DNA of 64,000 bases from Streptomyces scabiei 87.22 (GTDB lineage: Bacteria > Actinomycetota > Actinomycetes > Streptomycetales > Streptomycetaceae), in contig NC_013929.1 of assembly GCF_000091305.1 (NCBI RefSeq), forward strand, positions 6,262,001 through 6,326,000. Direction: 5' to 3'. The notes under the pieces were generated by a model. That model did no database searches and was not told the DNA's origin. It saw nothing but the letters and a program-made list of their open reading frames with translations. Position numbers and translations under genes: made by a program. Positions 1 to 7,281 of this stretch are shown here, piece by piece (position 1 is the stretch's first letter; every line of letters starts with the position of its first letter).

Positions 1-329
1 GCGTACCCCTTCGACCTGGGAGTTCTGATGATTCGACGAACCTTGTGGGCGTCGCCGTGATGGACCGGCCGACGGCGCCCGTGCGATGCCCGAGCCAGTG
101 AGCGGAGCGCACGCGCTCACTGTCGATCCGGTCCGCCCCCTTCCTGCCATCGCAGCGGCTAGCGCTGCGGCCGGTTGCCTCCCTCGCCCGTCCGACCGCG
201 CTTCGTGCGCGGGTCGTACGGGCGGGGCGGAGGGGAGCCGGGGATCCGACTTCAACGGCGCGCGGCCCCGGGTGTCCAGACCCGGGGCCGCTGACGGGCC
301 GTTCAACCCTGTGAGAGGAACACGACCCA
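1..329. other. Non-coding leader of the element operon with inverted repeats
   Basis: I see no convincing gene here. There are three symmetrical sites: a 9-bp inverted repeat (96-104 with 114-122, arm CAGTGAGCG), a 7-bp one (151-157 with 163-169, arm CGCAGCG) and a 12-bp stem-loop (262-291). Such symmetry upstream of a transfer operon would suit repressor binding, but no regulator gene is in view to support that. Confidence 0.4.
262..291 (+). terminator. 12-bp stem-loop upstream of the first element gene
   Basis: The arms GCGGCCCCGGGT (262-273) and ACCCGGGGCCGC (280-291) pair perfectly around a 6-base loop. No T-run follows, so this may be a weak terminator or attenuator of upstream transcription rather than a strong terminator. 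Confidence 0.45.
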
Positions 330-599
330 ATGAAGACCATCGTGACTGTTCAGGACGCTGTTACGGCGTTCGCCGACTTCATGGAGCCGACGGATGCGGA
401 GTTGGACGCGATCGAGGTGGAGTCGCCGCTGATTCTGGCGGAGGTCGACCTGTTGGACGCGCAGATCATCACCCTCGACCACGCCCCGAACGTGGTGGAC
501 GCCCGCCGGATCCGCCGGGCCCGGAACAAGGTGCTGGCCGCCCGCCGGGACCTGCTCAACCGCACCGCCGACGGCCGCACGGCGGGCGGTGCCGCGTGA
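330..599 (+). CDS. Small element protein, DUF6284-like
   Basis: This 89-residue soluble protein is the first gene of the element operon in the window. The first half is acidic, with a segment around PTDAELDAIEVESPLI, and the second half is basic (DARRIRRARNKVLAARRDL), with no signal peptide or membrane segment. It resembles the small family I recall as DUF6284, found in Streptomyces integrative elements and of unknown function. The ATG follows GAGAGG by a plausible distance. Its stop overlaps the GTG of the next gene (GTGA), which indicates translational coupling. The family name is from memory. Confidence 0.7.
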   Translation: MKTIVTVQDAVTAFADFMEPTDAELDAIEVESPLILAEVDLLDAQIITLDHAPNVVDARRIRRARNKVLAARRDLLNRTADGRTAGGAA

Positions 600-1048
600 G
601 CGCCGCCGACCAGAACCTGACGGCCGCGCATGCTGAGGTGAAGGCGGAGATCGCGCGGACGGACACGAAGACCGGTCTGCTGCTGGCGTTCATCGGTGCG
701 GTGCTGGCCGGTGCGTGGACGGTCGCCAAGGACACCCCGCTCAGCCTGCCCGCGTACATCGTGGGCGGGGCCGGGATGGTGGTGCTGGTCGTGGCGGCGG
801 GTCTGCTGCTGCGGGCGGTGCGGCCGAACCTCAAGGGCCGGCACGGTTTCCCGCTGTGGGCGACGCTCACCGCCGAGGAGATCACGGCCACGCTCGCCGA
901 GGTCGACCGCAGAGCGGACATCGCGGGTCTGTCGCGGCTCGCGGTCGCCAAGTTCACCGGCCTGCGCCGCGCCATCGACCTCACCTGTGCCGGCGGGGCG
1001 CTGCTCGCCCTCGCGGTGCTGATCGCTGTGGTGGGGGGTGCGGCATGA
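596..1048 (+). CDS. Membrane protein resembling Pycsar effectors (PycTM/DUF5706-like)
   Basis: The 150-residue protein has an N-terminal amphipathic segment with AEVKAEIARTDTKTG (about 13-27), two hydrophobic segments near 27-42 and 54-74, a soluble stretch, and a final hydrophobic segment near 130-147. This layout, with a conserved D-x-K-x before the first helix, is that of the transmembrane effectors of Pycsar cyclic-nucleotide defence systems. Those effectors damage the inner membrane when a pyrimidine cyclase senses phage. No cyclase is present in the window, so the assignment is by resemblance only, and a spread (Spd) role is the alternative. The GTG start overlaps the preceding stop, so an upstream extension in the same frame is rejected. 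Its own stop overlaps the next ATG. Confidence 0.6.
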   Translation: MSAADQNLTAAHAEVKAEIARTDTKTGLLLAFIGAVLAGAWTVAKDTPLSLPAYIVGGAGMVVLVVAAGLLLRAVRPNLKGRHGFPLWATLTAEEITATLAEVDRRADIAGLSRLAVAKFTGLRRAIDLTCAGGALLALAVLIAVVGGAA

Positions 1049-1248
1049 GTGCCAACCCGACTCCGCAGGGCTTCGCCCTGCTGCTGATCGTGCTGGGCGG
1101 GGTCGTCATGCTGACCGCCACCATCGGCACGGTCGTGACACACGAGCACGTGTGGAAGGCCGTGGTCGCGGCCGGCGGCGCCGTTCAGGTCGCCGGATGG
1201 CTGCTGCACGCTCGCCGTCTGCGCCGCCTGACGGGCGGTGCCCGATGA
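1045..1248 (+). CDS. Small two-helix membrane protein of the transfer operon
   Basis: This 67-residue protein consists almost entirely of two hydrophobic segments (about 10-30 and 37-54) and a basic tail (HARRLRRLTGGAR). No family is recognised. It is coupled by ATGA overlaps to the gene before it and the gene after it, so it is made with the Pycsar-like and SpdB-like proteins. Small membrane proteins in this position of Streptomyces conjugative elements are usually called Spd, for intermycelial spread. That role is inferred from context only. Confidence 0.65.
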   Translation: MSANPTPQGFALLLIVLGGVVMLTATIGTVVTHEHVWKAVVAAGGAVQVAGWLLHARRLRRLTGGAR

Positions 1249-1571
1249 ACGGCCGGGTAATGCGGGCGCAGATCACGCAGCGCTGCTGCGGCACGACGGC
1301 CCCGGAGAAGACCGCCGGCCCGTGCTGGCAGTTGTTCGTGGTGATGACCGGCCGCGTCGACGACTGGCCCGTGTTCACGTGGCCGACGTCGGCGCCGGTG
1401 CCGCCGGTCGAGGAGCGGACGGCCGTGCTGGCGGCGCTCGGCTACCGGCTCTCCGACGACGCTGAGTGGGAGTGGTGCGAGGACGCCACCTCGGCCTACC
1501 ACCCGCACCCGGTACGCGTGTCCTTGATGGCTGCGGCGCAGGTCCGGCCGCTGGACGGGGGTTCCGTATGA
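1245..1571 (+). CDS. Small element protein, DUF6303-like
   Basis: A 108-residue soluble protein with the run WQLFVVMTG, a tryptophan-rich middle (DDWPVFTWP) and a Cys pair near the N-terminus (RCCG). It resembles the small AICE-associated family I remember as DUF6303, of unknown function. The ATG overlaps the preceding stop (ATGA), and its own stop overlaps the ATG of the SpdB-like gene. No catalytic motif is visible. Confidence 0.65.
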   Translation: MNGRVMRAQITQRCCGTTAPEKTAGPCWQLFVVMTGRVDDWPVFTWPTSAPVPPVEERTAVLAALGYRLSDDAEWEWCEDATSAYHPHPVRVSLMAAAQVRPLDGGSV

Positions 1572-2431
1572 AGGGCAAGACCGTTCTTCCCGCCGTCGCG
1601 ATGACGGCGGTGTCCATGGTGCTCACCCTCGCCGTGGTCGTGATGTGGCTGGGCACGGCGATGCCGTGGCCGGTCGCGCTGGTCGTCGGTCTCGGCATCG
1701 ACGGCGGGTGGCTGGCGACCCTCGCCTACGAACGCCGTCTCGCCGCGCAGGGCGACCACAACCGCACGGTGACCGCCGTCGGCTGGTCGTTCGGCCTGGT
1801 CGCCACCGGTGTCCTGGTCGCGCACGCGCTCACCGCCGAGACTTCCGCCGGCGCGTGGCTGGCCGTGGCGTGGTTGCCGGTCGCGGCAAAGGCGCTGTGG
1901 CTGGTGCACGGACTGTGGGAGCGGACCGCGCTCACCCCGGCCGCTGTCGGTGCGATCCGGGGAATCCAGCAAGAGGCCCGCGACGAAGCGGCCGTGGCCC
2001 GTGCCCGGCTGCGGGCGGAAGCGGCCACCGAGGAGACCCGGCTGACGGCCGTGACGCAGGCCGGTGCCCGCGTCGCACGCGTCCAGTCCAAGACCGCCGC
2101 CACCCTCGCCGGGGCGTGGTCGACGCTCGAAGCGGCGCGGGACGGTGAGGACACCGGCAGGGCGCTGACCAGCGTGACGGCCCGCGTCACGCCCGGCGTC
2201 ACACCCGCGTGGGAGCTGCCCGTGTGGGGTCCCATCGAGCCTGTGTCCGCGCTCGCGTTGGAGACGGGGCCCGCGCTCACCGATGGGGCGCTTGGCGTCC
2301 TGGTGGACGAGATCCGTCACAGCGAAACGCCGGCGTTGTCCTACCGGGAGATGTCCGCCCGGTTCCGTGCGGCCGGTCACTCCTCCTCCGAGATGCGTCT
2401 GCGTGCTGCGTGGAAGCGGGTGGTCGCGTGA
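1568..2431 (+). CDS. SpdB-like spread protein (DUF2637-type membrane protein)
   Basis: The 287-residue protein starts with four closely spaced hydrophobic segments (about 8-28, 33-50, 70-90 and 96-112). An Ala/Arg-rich helical stretch follows (about 130-180, likely coiled coil), then a C-terminal domain with the look of a helix-turn-helix (SYREMSARFRAAGHSSSEMR). The layout matches the DUF2637/SpdB proteins that accompany the TraB translocase and help plasmid DNA cross septa within the recipient mycelium. The start overlaps the stop of the previous gene, and its stop overlaps the GTG of the PP-loop gene, so it belongs to one translationally coupled operon. Confidence 0.75.
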   Translation: MKGKTVLPAVAMTAVSMVLTLAVVVMWLGTAMPWPVALVVGLGIDGGWLATLAYERRLAAQGDHNRTVTAVGWSFGLVATGVLVAHALTAETSAGAWLAVAWLPVAAKALWLVHGLWERTALTPAAVGAIRGIQQEARDEAAVARARLRAEAATEETRLTAVTQAGARVARVQSKTAATLAGAWSTLEAARDGEDTGRALTSVTARVTPGVTPAWELPVWGPIEPVSALALETGPALTDGALGVLVDEIRHSETPALSYREMSARFRAAGHSSSEMRLRAAWKRVVA

Positions 2432-3252
2432 GCGCGCCCACCACCGCGCCGGTGAAGTCGTTCAGCTTCGGCGGTGGCGTGCAGTCCACCGCCGCCCTGG
2501 TGCTGGCGGCCACGGGTGAGCTGGACTACCGCACGTTCCTCATGGCCAACGTCGGGGACGACTCCGAGCACCCCGGCACCCTCGCCTACCTGCACCAGTA
2601 CGCCATCCCCTACGCCAAGGCGCACGGCCTTGAGTTGGTCGTGTTGGACCGGGTGATGAAGCGTTCGGGTGAGGTCCGCACGCTGTATCAGGACCTGACC
2701 CGTGAGGGGTCGCGGTCGTTGAAGATCCCGGTGCGGATGTCGAACGGGGCCCCCGGCACCCGTTCGTGCACGGCCCAGTTCAAGATCAAGGTCGTCGGGG
2801 ACGAACTCAAGCGCCGTGGGGCCACGAAGGACGCACCGGCCACGGTCGGGATCGGTATCAGCCTGGACGAGATCCACCGGGCGAACAAGCGTCGCTGCGA
2901 GCCGCACGAGCACATCGAATACCCGCTGCTGGAACGCGGGATCCGCCGTATCGACTGCGCCCGGATCATCCGCAGCGCGGGTCTGCCGGTACCGCCGAAG
3001 TCGTCGTGCTGGTTCTGCCCCTTCCACCGTCCCGAGACGTGGCACGACATGCGCCGCGACGAACCCGAGCTGTTCGAGCGGGCGTGCCGGCTCGAAGAAC
3101 TCCTCAACCGGCGCCGGGACGAACTCGGCAAGGACCACGTGTGGCTGACCCGGTTCAACCGGCCGCTCCGCGCCGCGATCCCGGACGGCGTGGACACCCT
3201 CCCGTTCGACGAGTGGGACTCCGGCTGTGACTCCGGCTGGTGCATGACCTGA
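2428..3252 (+). CDS. PP-loop ATPase, phosphoadenosine-phosphosulfate-reductase-like
   Basis: This 274-residue protein opens with SFSFGGGVQSTA (about 11-22), a PP-loop that binds ATP or PAPS. It ends in a Cys-rich region, with CWFCPFHRPETW in the last third and CDSGWCMT at the C-terminus, that could hold a metal or Fe-S cluster. PP-loop proteins of this sort are carried by many phages and actinobacterial elements and are often labelled PAPS reductase. Real substrates could be tRNA, nucleotides or DNA. Nothing else for sulfate assimilation is nearby, so a housekeeping reductase role is unlikely. The GTG overlaps the SpdB-like stop (GTGA). Confidence 0.75.
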   Translation: MSAPTTAPVKSFSFGGGVQSTAALVLAATGELDYRTFLMANVGDDSEHPGTLAYLHQYAIPYAKAHGLELVVLDRVMKRSGEVRTLYQDLTREGSRSLKIPVRMSNGAPGTRSCTAQFKIKVVGDELKRRGATKDAPATVGIGISLDEIHRANKRRCEPHEHIEYPLLERGIRRIDCARIIRSAGLPVPPKSSCWFCPFHRPETWHDMRRDEPELFERACRLEELLNRRRDELGKDHVWLTRFNRPLRAAIPDGVDTLPFDEWDSGCDSGWCMT

Positions 3253-3295
3253 GCAACCCCCGCAGTCCCTCCCCCCCCTCAAGGAGAAACCTCTG

Positions 3296-3613
3296 ATGGG
3301 TAACGCCGACATCCGCCGTCTCGACCGCGAGATCGGGCGGACCATGAAGAAGCTGGAAGCGGTACGGCGGGGCGAGTGGTGGCCGCTGACCAGCCGTGAG
3401 CGCCTGTCGATGACCCGCGCCATGGCCGGCGGCGCGCGCAGCGTCCACAAGGGCCGCAGCACGGCCGGTGCCGAGGACCGCATGGACTCCATCGGCTCCG
3501 CCGTCGAGATGCGGCTGAACGCGGAGCTGGCCGCGCTGCACGGCGAGCGTCAGCGCCTGATCACCGAGGCCGCCCGCGCCAAGGCCGCCAAGAAGTCGTC
3601 CGGCTGGTTCTGA
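3296..3613 (+). CDS. Small charged element protein, function unknown
   Basis: A 105-residue, strongly basic helical protein (RRLDREIGRTMKKLEAVRRG at the N-terminus, KAAKKSSGWF at the C-terminus), with no membrane segment and no family I recognise. AAGGAG lies 10 bases before the ATG, so the gene has its own strong ribosome site after a 43-base gap. A 10-bp stem-loop (3633-3673) follows. It sits between the PP-loop gene and the DNA translocase gene, which suggests a transfer accessory role, possibly nucleic-acid binding. That is inference. Confidence 0.65.
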   Translation: MGNADIRRLDREIGRTMKKLEAVRRGEWWPLTSRERLSMTRAMAGGARSVHKGRSTAGAEDRMDSIGSAVEMRLNAELAALHGERQRLITEAARAKAAKKSSGWF

Positions 3614-3632
3614 CCAGCCCCCAACCGCGCAC

Positions 3633-3673
3633 GCCGGGGTGGCCGCTCTTTCCACGGACCCGACCACCCCGGC
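3633..3673 (+). terminator. 10-bp stem-loop before the translocase gene
   Basis: GCCGGGGTGG (3633-3642) pairs with CCACCCCGGC (3664-3673) around a 21-base loop. There is no T-run. It may attenuate transcription between the upstream operon and the translocase gene. Confidence 0.4.
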
Positions 3674-3724
3674 ATCTCTCCCTCAACTCCCGCCCTCGAA
3701 AGGGCAGTCAGGAGCAGTACCAGC

Positions 3725-5827
3725 ATGTCTGAGAACGTCGTTCACCTCCACAAGCCCACCGACGGCACGGCGCCGACCGTGCTCACCGTGGTCCCCGACG
3801 CCCCGCCGGCGCGGCCGGTGCCGCTGTGGGTGCGCTCGGGTCGCGCGGTGAAGTCGGCCGTGACGCACGAGCGGACCGGGGCGACGGTGCGGGCGGTTGC
3901 CCGGCACGGGGCCTACACGTTCAACGGCGGGCGGATCGTGGCCCGCCGTACCTGGGACGGGAAGACCGGGGCCCGGTACGAGCGGATGATCCGGACGGCG
4001 GAAGCCGCGGGGAACCTGGAAGCGGCGGAGGAGTGGGAGGAGCGCCTTCAGCGCTTCCGCGCCGCCCGCCACCACCGCCGCATGGACCTGCTGCACTCCC
4101 CCGTGGAAGCGGCCAAGGGCGTGGCCGTCGGCGCGGGCATGAGCATCGGGGTTCTGGTCGCGCTCGGGGTCGTGATGGCCATCAACAACGGCGACGTCAA
4201 GGACGTGATCACCCCGCTGTCGGCGACCATCGACTTCATCGCCCTGCTCATCCGGATCGTCCAGGTCGTGTGGGGCCCGGCGCTCACGATCGGCCCGTTT
4301 CTCGCCCTGCTCGCCCTGTGGGCCGTCGGCAGCAAGCAGCAGGCCGCACCCCAGTGGGCGCTTCCCGCGAACGTCCGCAGCAGCGAGGGTGAGCCGATCA
4401 CCCCGTCCATCGTCGTCAAGGCCCTGCGCGACCTCGGCGTCCCGGCGCTGCGCAACGCCATCAAGGAGATGGGGGATGTCGGCGCGTCCATGCTCGGTCC
4501 GATCCGGATCGCCGGATGCGGCATCGAGGTCGACGTCACGCTCCCGTCGGGGGTGTCGACGAACGAGGTACAGCAGCGGCGCCGCAAGCTCGCCGAGAAC
4601 CTGACCCGGCACGAGCACGAAGTGTTCATCACCATCCCCGAAGCCGCCCGCACCGTCCGGCTGTGGGTCGCCGACTCCGGCGCGCTGGACGAGCCGATCG
4701 GTCCGTCTCCGCTGGTCACGGACGAGACGATGACCGCCGACTACGCCAAGGGCAAGGCGCCGTGGGGTCAGGACCTGCGCGGCGACGCCGCCGCACTCAG
4801 CCTCTACCAGCGGCACCTTCTGATCACCGGTCTGTCGAACCAAGGCAAGACCGTGGCTCTGCGTTCCCTCGCCCTGTGGGTCGCACTCGACAAGTCGGTG
4901 CAGTTCCTCATGGGTGACCTCAAGGGCGTGGGTGACTGGGCCATGTTCGACGGACTCGCCACCACCCTCATCCAAGGGCCCACCGATGAGCACGTGATCG
5001 AGGTGACCGAGATGGTCGAGGGCGCGGTGGAGGAGATGAACCGGCGTCTCCAGGCCCCGCCCGGCACCGTGTTCCCGCCGCTGATCGTGATCGTGGACGA
5101 GGCGCAGGTGGCGTTCATGTGCCCGGCCGTGGACGAGGACAAGCGCCCCTACGGCGGGGCCAAGGCCAAGTCCCGGTACTTCACCGCCGCCCGCAAGCTC
5201 CACAACCAGGGCCGCGCGGTGAACGTGCTGCTGTGGCAGGGCACCCAGGACCCCACCGACCAGAACCTTCCCAAGCTGGTGCGCGAGGGCGCCCACACCC
5301 GCGCCTCCCTCGCCCTGGGCACCGAGTCGCAGGCCCGCATGGCGCTCGGGGACAAGGCCGTCGACGGCGGCGCCGCACCGAACCTGCTGCGTCCTGGCCT
5401 GGATCAGGGAACGCTGGTCGTCGCCTCCTCCGGGATCGACATCCCCAAGGGGCAGTCGTCCATCACGGTGCGCACGCACTACATCGACGACGACGCGGCC
5501 AAGGCCATCACCGCCCGCGCCAAGGCACTCCGCGACGGCGTCACCACCCTGCACGCCATCGACCGGGGCGAGGACCGCGACCCGCTCGCCGACATCGCCA
5601 CCGCCGTCGGCGACGCGGCCCGCGTCCTGACTCAGGACGTCCTCAAGCGCCTCGCCGCCCTCAACGCGGATGCCTACGGCAAGTGGTCGTTCATCGACCT
5701 CAAGCGCGTCCTCGACGGCACCGGCGCGGAGCCCTACAAGTCCGACGGCCGCATGGTCATCGGCCGCGACCGCCTCACCCGGGCCCTCACCAACCGCGAC
5801 ACCGACGGTTCCGCTTCCACCGTCTGA
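3725..5827 (+). CDS. FtsK/SpoIIIE-type conjugative DNA translocase (TraB/TraSA-like)
   Basis: The 700-residue protein has a soluble N-terminus, membrane segments near 136-158 and 166-202, and an FtsK-type ATPase. Walker A is GLSNQGKT (369-376) and Walker B is LIVIVDEAQ (453-461). Such proteins form hexameric pumps that move double-stranded plasmid DNA between mycelia, the single essential transfer protein of Streptomyces conjugation. The C-terminal stretch of about 80 residues is where the winged-helix domain that reads 8-bp clt repeats would lie, and octamer repeats do begin 4 bases after the stop (5831-6010). The ATG at 3725 is preceded by CAGGAG. Confidence 0.9.
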   Translation: MSENVVHLHKPTDGTAPTVLTVVPDAPPARPVPLWVRSGRAVKSAVTHERTGATVRAVARHGAYTFNGGRIVARRTWDGKTGARYERMIRTAEAAGNLEAAEEWEERLQRFRAARHHRRMDLLHSPVEAAKGVAVGAGMSIGVLVALGVVMAINNGDVKDVITPLSATIDFIALLIRIVQVVWGPALTIGPFLALLALWAVGSKQQAAPQWALPANVRSSEGEPITPSIVVKALRDLGVPALRNAIKEMGDVGASMLGPIRIAGCGIEVDVTLPSGVSTNEVQQRRRKLAENLTRHEHEVFITIPEAARTVRLWVADSGALDEPIGPSPLVTDETMTADYAKGKAPWGQDLRGDAAALSLYQRHLLITGLSNQGKTVALRSLALWVALDKSVQFLMGDLKGVGDWAMFDGLATTLIQGPTDEHVIEVTEMVEGAVEEMNRRLQAPPGTVFPPLIVIVDEAQVAFMCPAVDEDKRPYGGAKAKSRYFTAARKLHNQGRAVNVLLWQGTQDPTDQNLPKLVREGAHTRASLALGTESQARMALGDKAVDGGAAPNLLRPGLDQGTLVVASSGIDIPKGQSSITVRTHYIDDDAAKAITARAKALRDGVTTLHAIDRGEDRDPLADIATAVGDAARVLTQDVLKRLAALNADAYGKWSFIDLKRVLDGTGAEPYKSDGRMVIGRDRLTRALTNRDTDGSASTV

Positions 5828-5830
5828 CGG

Positions 5831-6010
5831 CAGGGAGCGCACCCCGGGCGGGTCAGGGAGGCAGGGAGAACTCCCTAACCCCCTCCCTGCCCCTCCTCCC
5901 TGCACCTGACCTGCACAAATGATCAGCCAGGGAGGCAGGGAGGAATCCAGGTCAGCACCCCTGAAACCCCCTCCAGAAGCCTCCCGCAAGGGGGTGCTTC
6001 CGCCTCCCTG
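5831..6010. repeat. Octamer repeat field, candidate clt transfer locus
   Basis: The motif CAGGGAGN occurs eight times in 180 bases. It is direct at 5831, 5854, 5862, 5928 and 5936, and inverted (as CTCCCTG) at 5882, 5895 and 6003. Two tandem pairs (5854/5862 and 5928/5936) are exactly 8 bases apart. TraB translocases of Streptomyces plasmids recognise plasmid-specific 8-bp repeats in clt, usually beside the tra gene, and this field starts directly after the translocase stop. The function is inferred. The repeats themselves are read directly. Confidence 0.6.
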
Positions 6011-6034
6011 AACGACTCAGAGAAGGGATTCCGC

Positions 6035-6346
6035 ATGTCGCACCGTGACCCGCCGGGGATCATCGCCCCGCATATCCCCGCCGACGACTGGCGCCGCGCC
6101 GAAGCCACCGGGGCCCCGCTCGTCATCGTCGTCCAGGCCGCCGACAGCACCAGCATCCCGTGGCACCGCGTCCTGATCGCGTTCGGCGTCGCCGGGGCCG
6201 CAGCGGTCGGCACGTGGGGCCTGGTCGTCGCGCTGTGCACGCTGCTCGACGCCACCGCCGACGCTGTCACCGCCATCGCCACCGCCGCCGGACCCATCGG
6301 CATCGGCGGCATCACCTTCCGCCTCGCCCGCTCCAAAGGCGCCTAG
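6035..6346 (+). CDS. Spd-like small membrane protein
   Basis: This 103-residue protein has a polar N-terminal 40 residues followed by two hydrophobic segments (about 44-67 and 75-95) and a short basic tail (FRLARSKGA). Small two-helix proteins at this position after the translocase gene are common in pSAM2-like elements and are usually called spread or SpdD-like proteins. Apart from hydropathy and position there is no motif. The gene is isolated between the octamer field and a strong terminator (6354-6392), so it is the last gene of the transfer unit. Confidence 0.65.
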   Translation: MSHRDPPGIIAPHIPADDWRRAEATGAPLVIVVQAADSTSIPWHRVLIAFGVAGAAAVGTWGLVVALCTLLDATADAVTAIATAAGPIGIGGITFRLARSKGA

Positions 6347-6353
6347 CTACGCC

Positions 6354-6392
6354 AAGGGCGGCCCCCGTCTCGCCAAAGCCGGGGCCGCCCTT
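6354..6392 (+). terminator. Terminator at the end of the transfer unit
   Basis: AAGGGCGGCCCC (6354-6365) pairs with GGGGCCGCCCTT (6381-6392), a perfect 12-bp stem with a 15-base loop, ending in TTGTCC. It lies 8 bases after the stop of the small membrane protein gene and separates transfer from replication genes. Confidence 0.75.
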
Positions 6393-6433
6393 GTCCAACC
6401 CGTCCTCAACAGACCTGTTGGAGGTCTCCCAGC

Positions 6434-7279
6434 ATGACGCAACCGACCCCCCTCCGGCGAGCGCTCGCCCTCGCCGCGCACGGCGTCCCCGCGCTACCCC
6501 TGCGGGCAGGGAAGGCGCCGTTCGGCAACTGCCCGACCTGTGCCGGCAACGCGTGCGGCGGCCGGCCGAACATGAAGACCCCCGGACCCTGCACGTGCCC
6601 GCGCCCGTGCCACGGCTGGGCCGCCGCCACCACCGACGCCTATGTCCTCACCTCCCCGCCGTGGGCGCCTGCATGGCGCCGGGCCGCCGCCGTCGCCTAC
6701 CACCCCGGCGGCGCCGGGGTGACCGTGGTCGACCTCGACAACGCCGCCGCCGTCGACTGGGCCCGCGCCACCCTGCCCACCACCCGCACCGTGCCGACCA
6801 CGCGGGGGGAGCACTGGACCTATCGAGGCGTGATGCGGTCCGTGAACGGCGTCCGTGAGGGCGTCGACATCAAGTCCACGATGTCCTACACCCGTTGGCT
6901 CGGTCCCGGCGTCGGCGCCACGGCCGCACTCCCGGACGCGGTGCGCGCGCTGGCAGTCAGGGAACCGTTCCCATCTCGCAGGGCGCCACAGGCGCTCACA
7001 GTGCCTCCGAGGGGCGGACAGGGTGAGTGCCCTCACCGCACGCCCACCTATCTGGACCGTGGCGTCGCCATGGCCGAGCAGCGCATCACCGAAGCCCGTA
7101 GCGCGGTGCACGCCACGGTCTACCGCACCTTCCTCGCCGTGCTGTCCACGCACGGCCGGTGCGGCTGCCTCACCGACACCCACGTCAACCGGCTGTTCAC
7201 CGCCGCGCAGGCCAAGGGCGAATCGGTGCGGCACTGCACGGACGCGTGGTCCAACGCCCTGACCACGTTGGGACTGTGA
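6434..7279 (+). CDS. Bifunctional DNA primase/polymerase (prim-pol), replication initiation
   Basis: The 281-residue protein carries the prim-pol core: an N-terminal RRALALAAHGVPALPL segment, a Cys-rich insert (CPTCAGNACGG, CTCPRPCHGW) that probably binds zinc, VTVVDLDN with catalytic acidic residues (about 96-103), and a later conserved GVDIKS. Prim-pol proteins synthesise primers and extend them, and in AICEs of this class they replace a RepSA-type rolling-circle protein. The ATPase encoded 2 bases downstream would supply the helicase step. The ATG at 6434 is chosen as the first start after the terminator, with GGAGG 15 bases upstream, which is somewhat distant. Confidence 0.85.
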   Translation: MTQPTPLRRALALAAHGVPALPLRAGKAPFGNCPTCAGNACGGRPNMKTPGPCTCPRPCHGWAAATTDAYVLTSPPWAPAWRRAAAVAYHPGGAGVTVVDLDNAAAVDWARATLPTTRTVPTTRGEHWTYRGVMRSVNGVREGVDIKSTMSYTRWLGPGVGATAALPDAVRALAVREPFPSRRAPQALTVPPRGGQGECPHRTPTYLDRGVAMAEQRITEARSAVHATVYRTFLAVLSTHGRCGCLTDTHVNRLFTAAQAKGESVRHCTDAWSNALTTLGL

Positions 7280-7281
7280 CC

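Noticed and set aside
86..595. Long plus-strand frame continuous with the 596-1048 gene
   Set aside because: It overlaps the well-formed gene at 330-599 in another frame, has Arg/Pro/Gly-rich shadow composition, and GTG 596 is placed by stop-start overlap.
3683..5989. 768-codon open frame on the minus strand opposite the translocase gene
   Set aside because: It is a shadow of the FtsK-like gene, with no domain and Gly/Val/Arg-rich composition typical of antisense frames in high-GC DNA.
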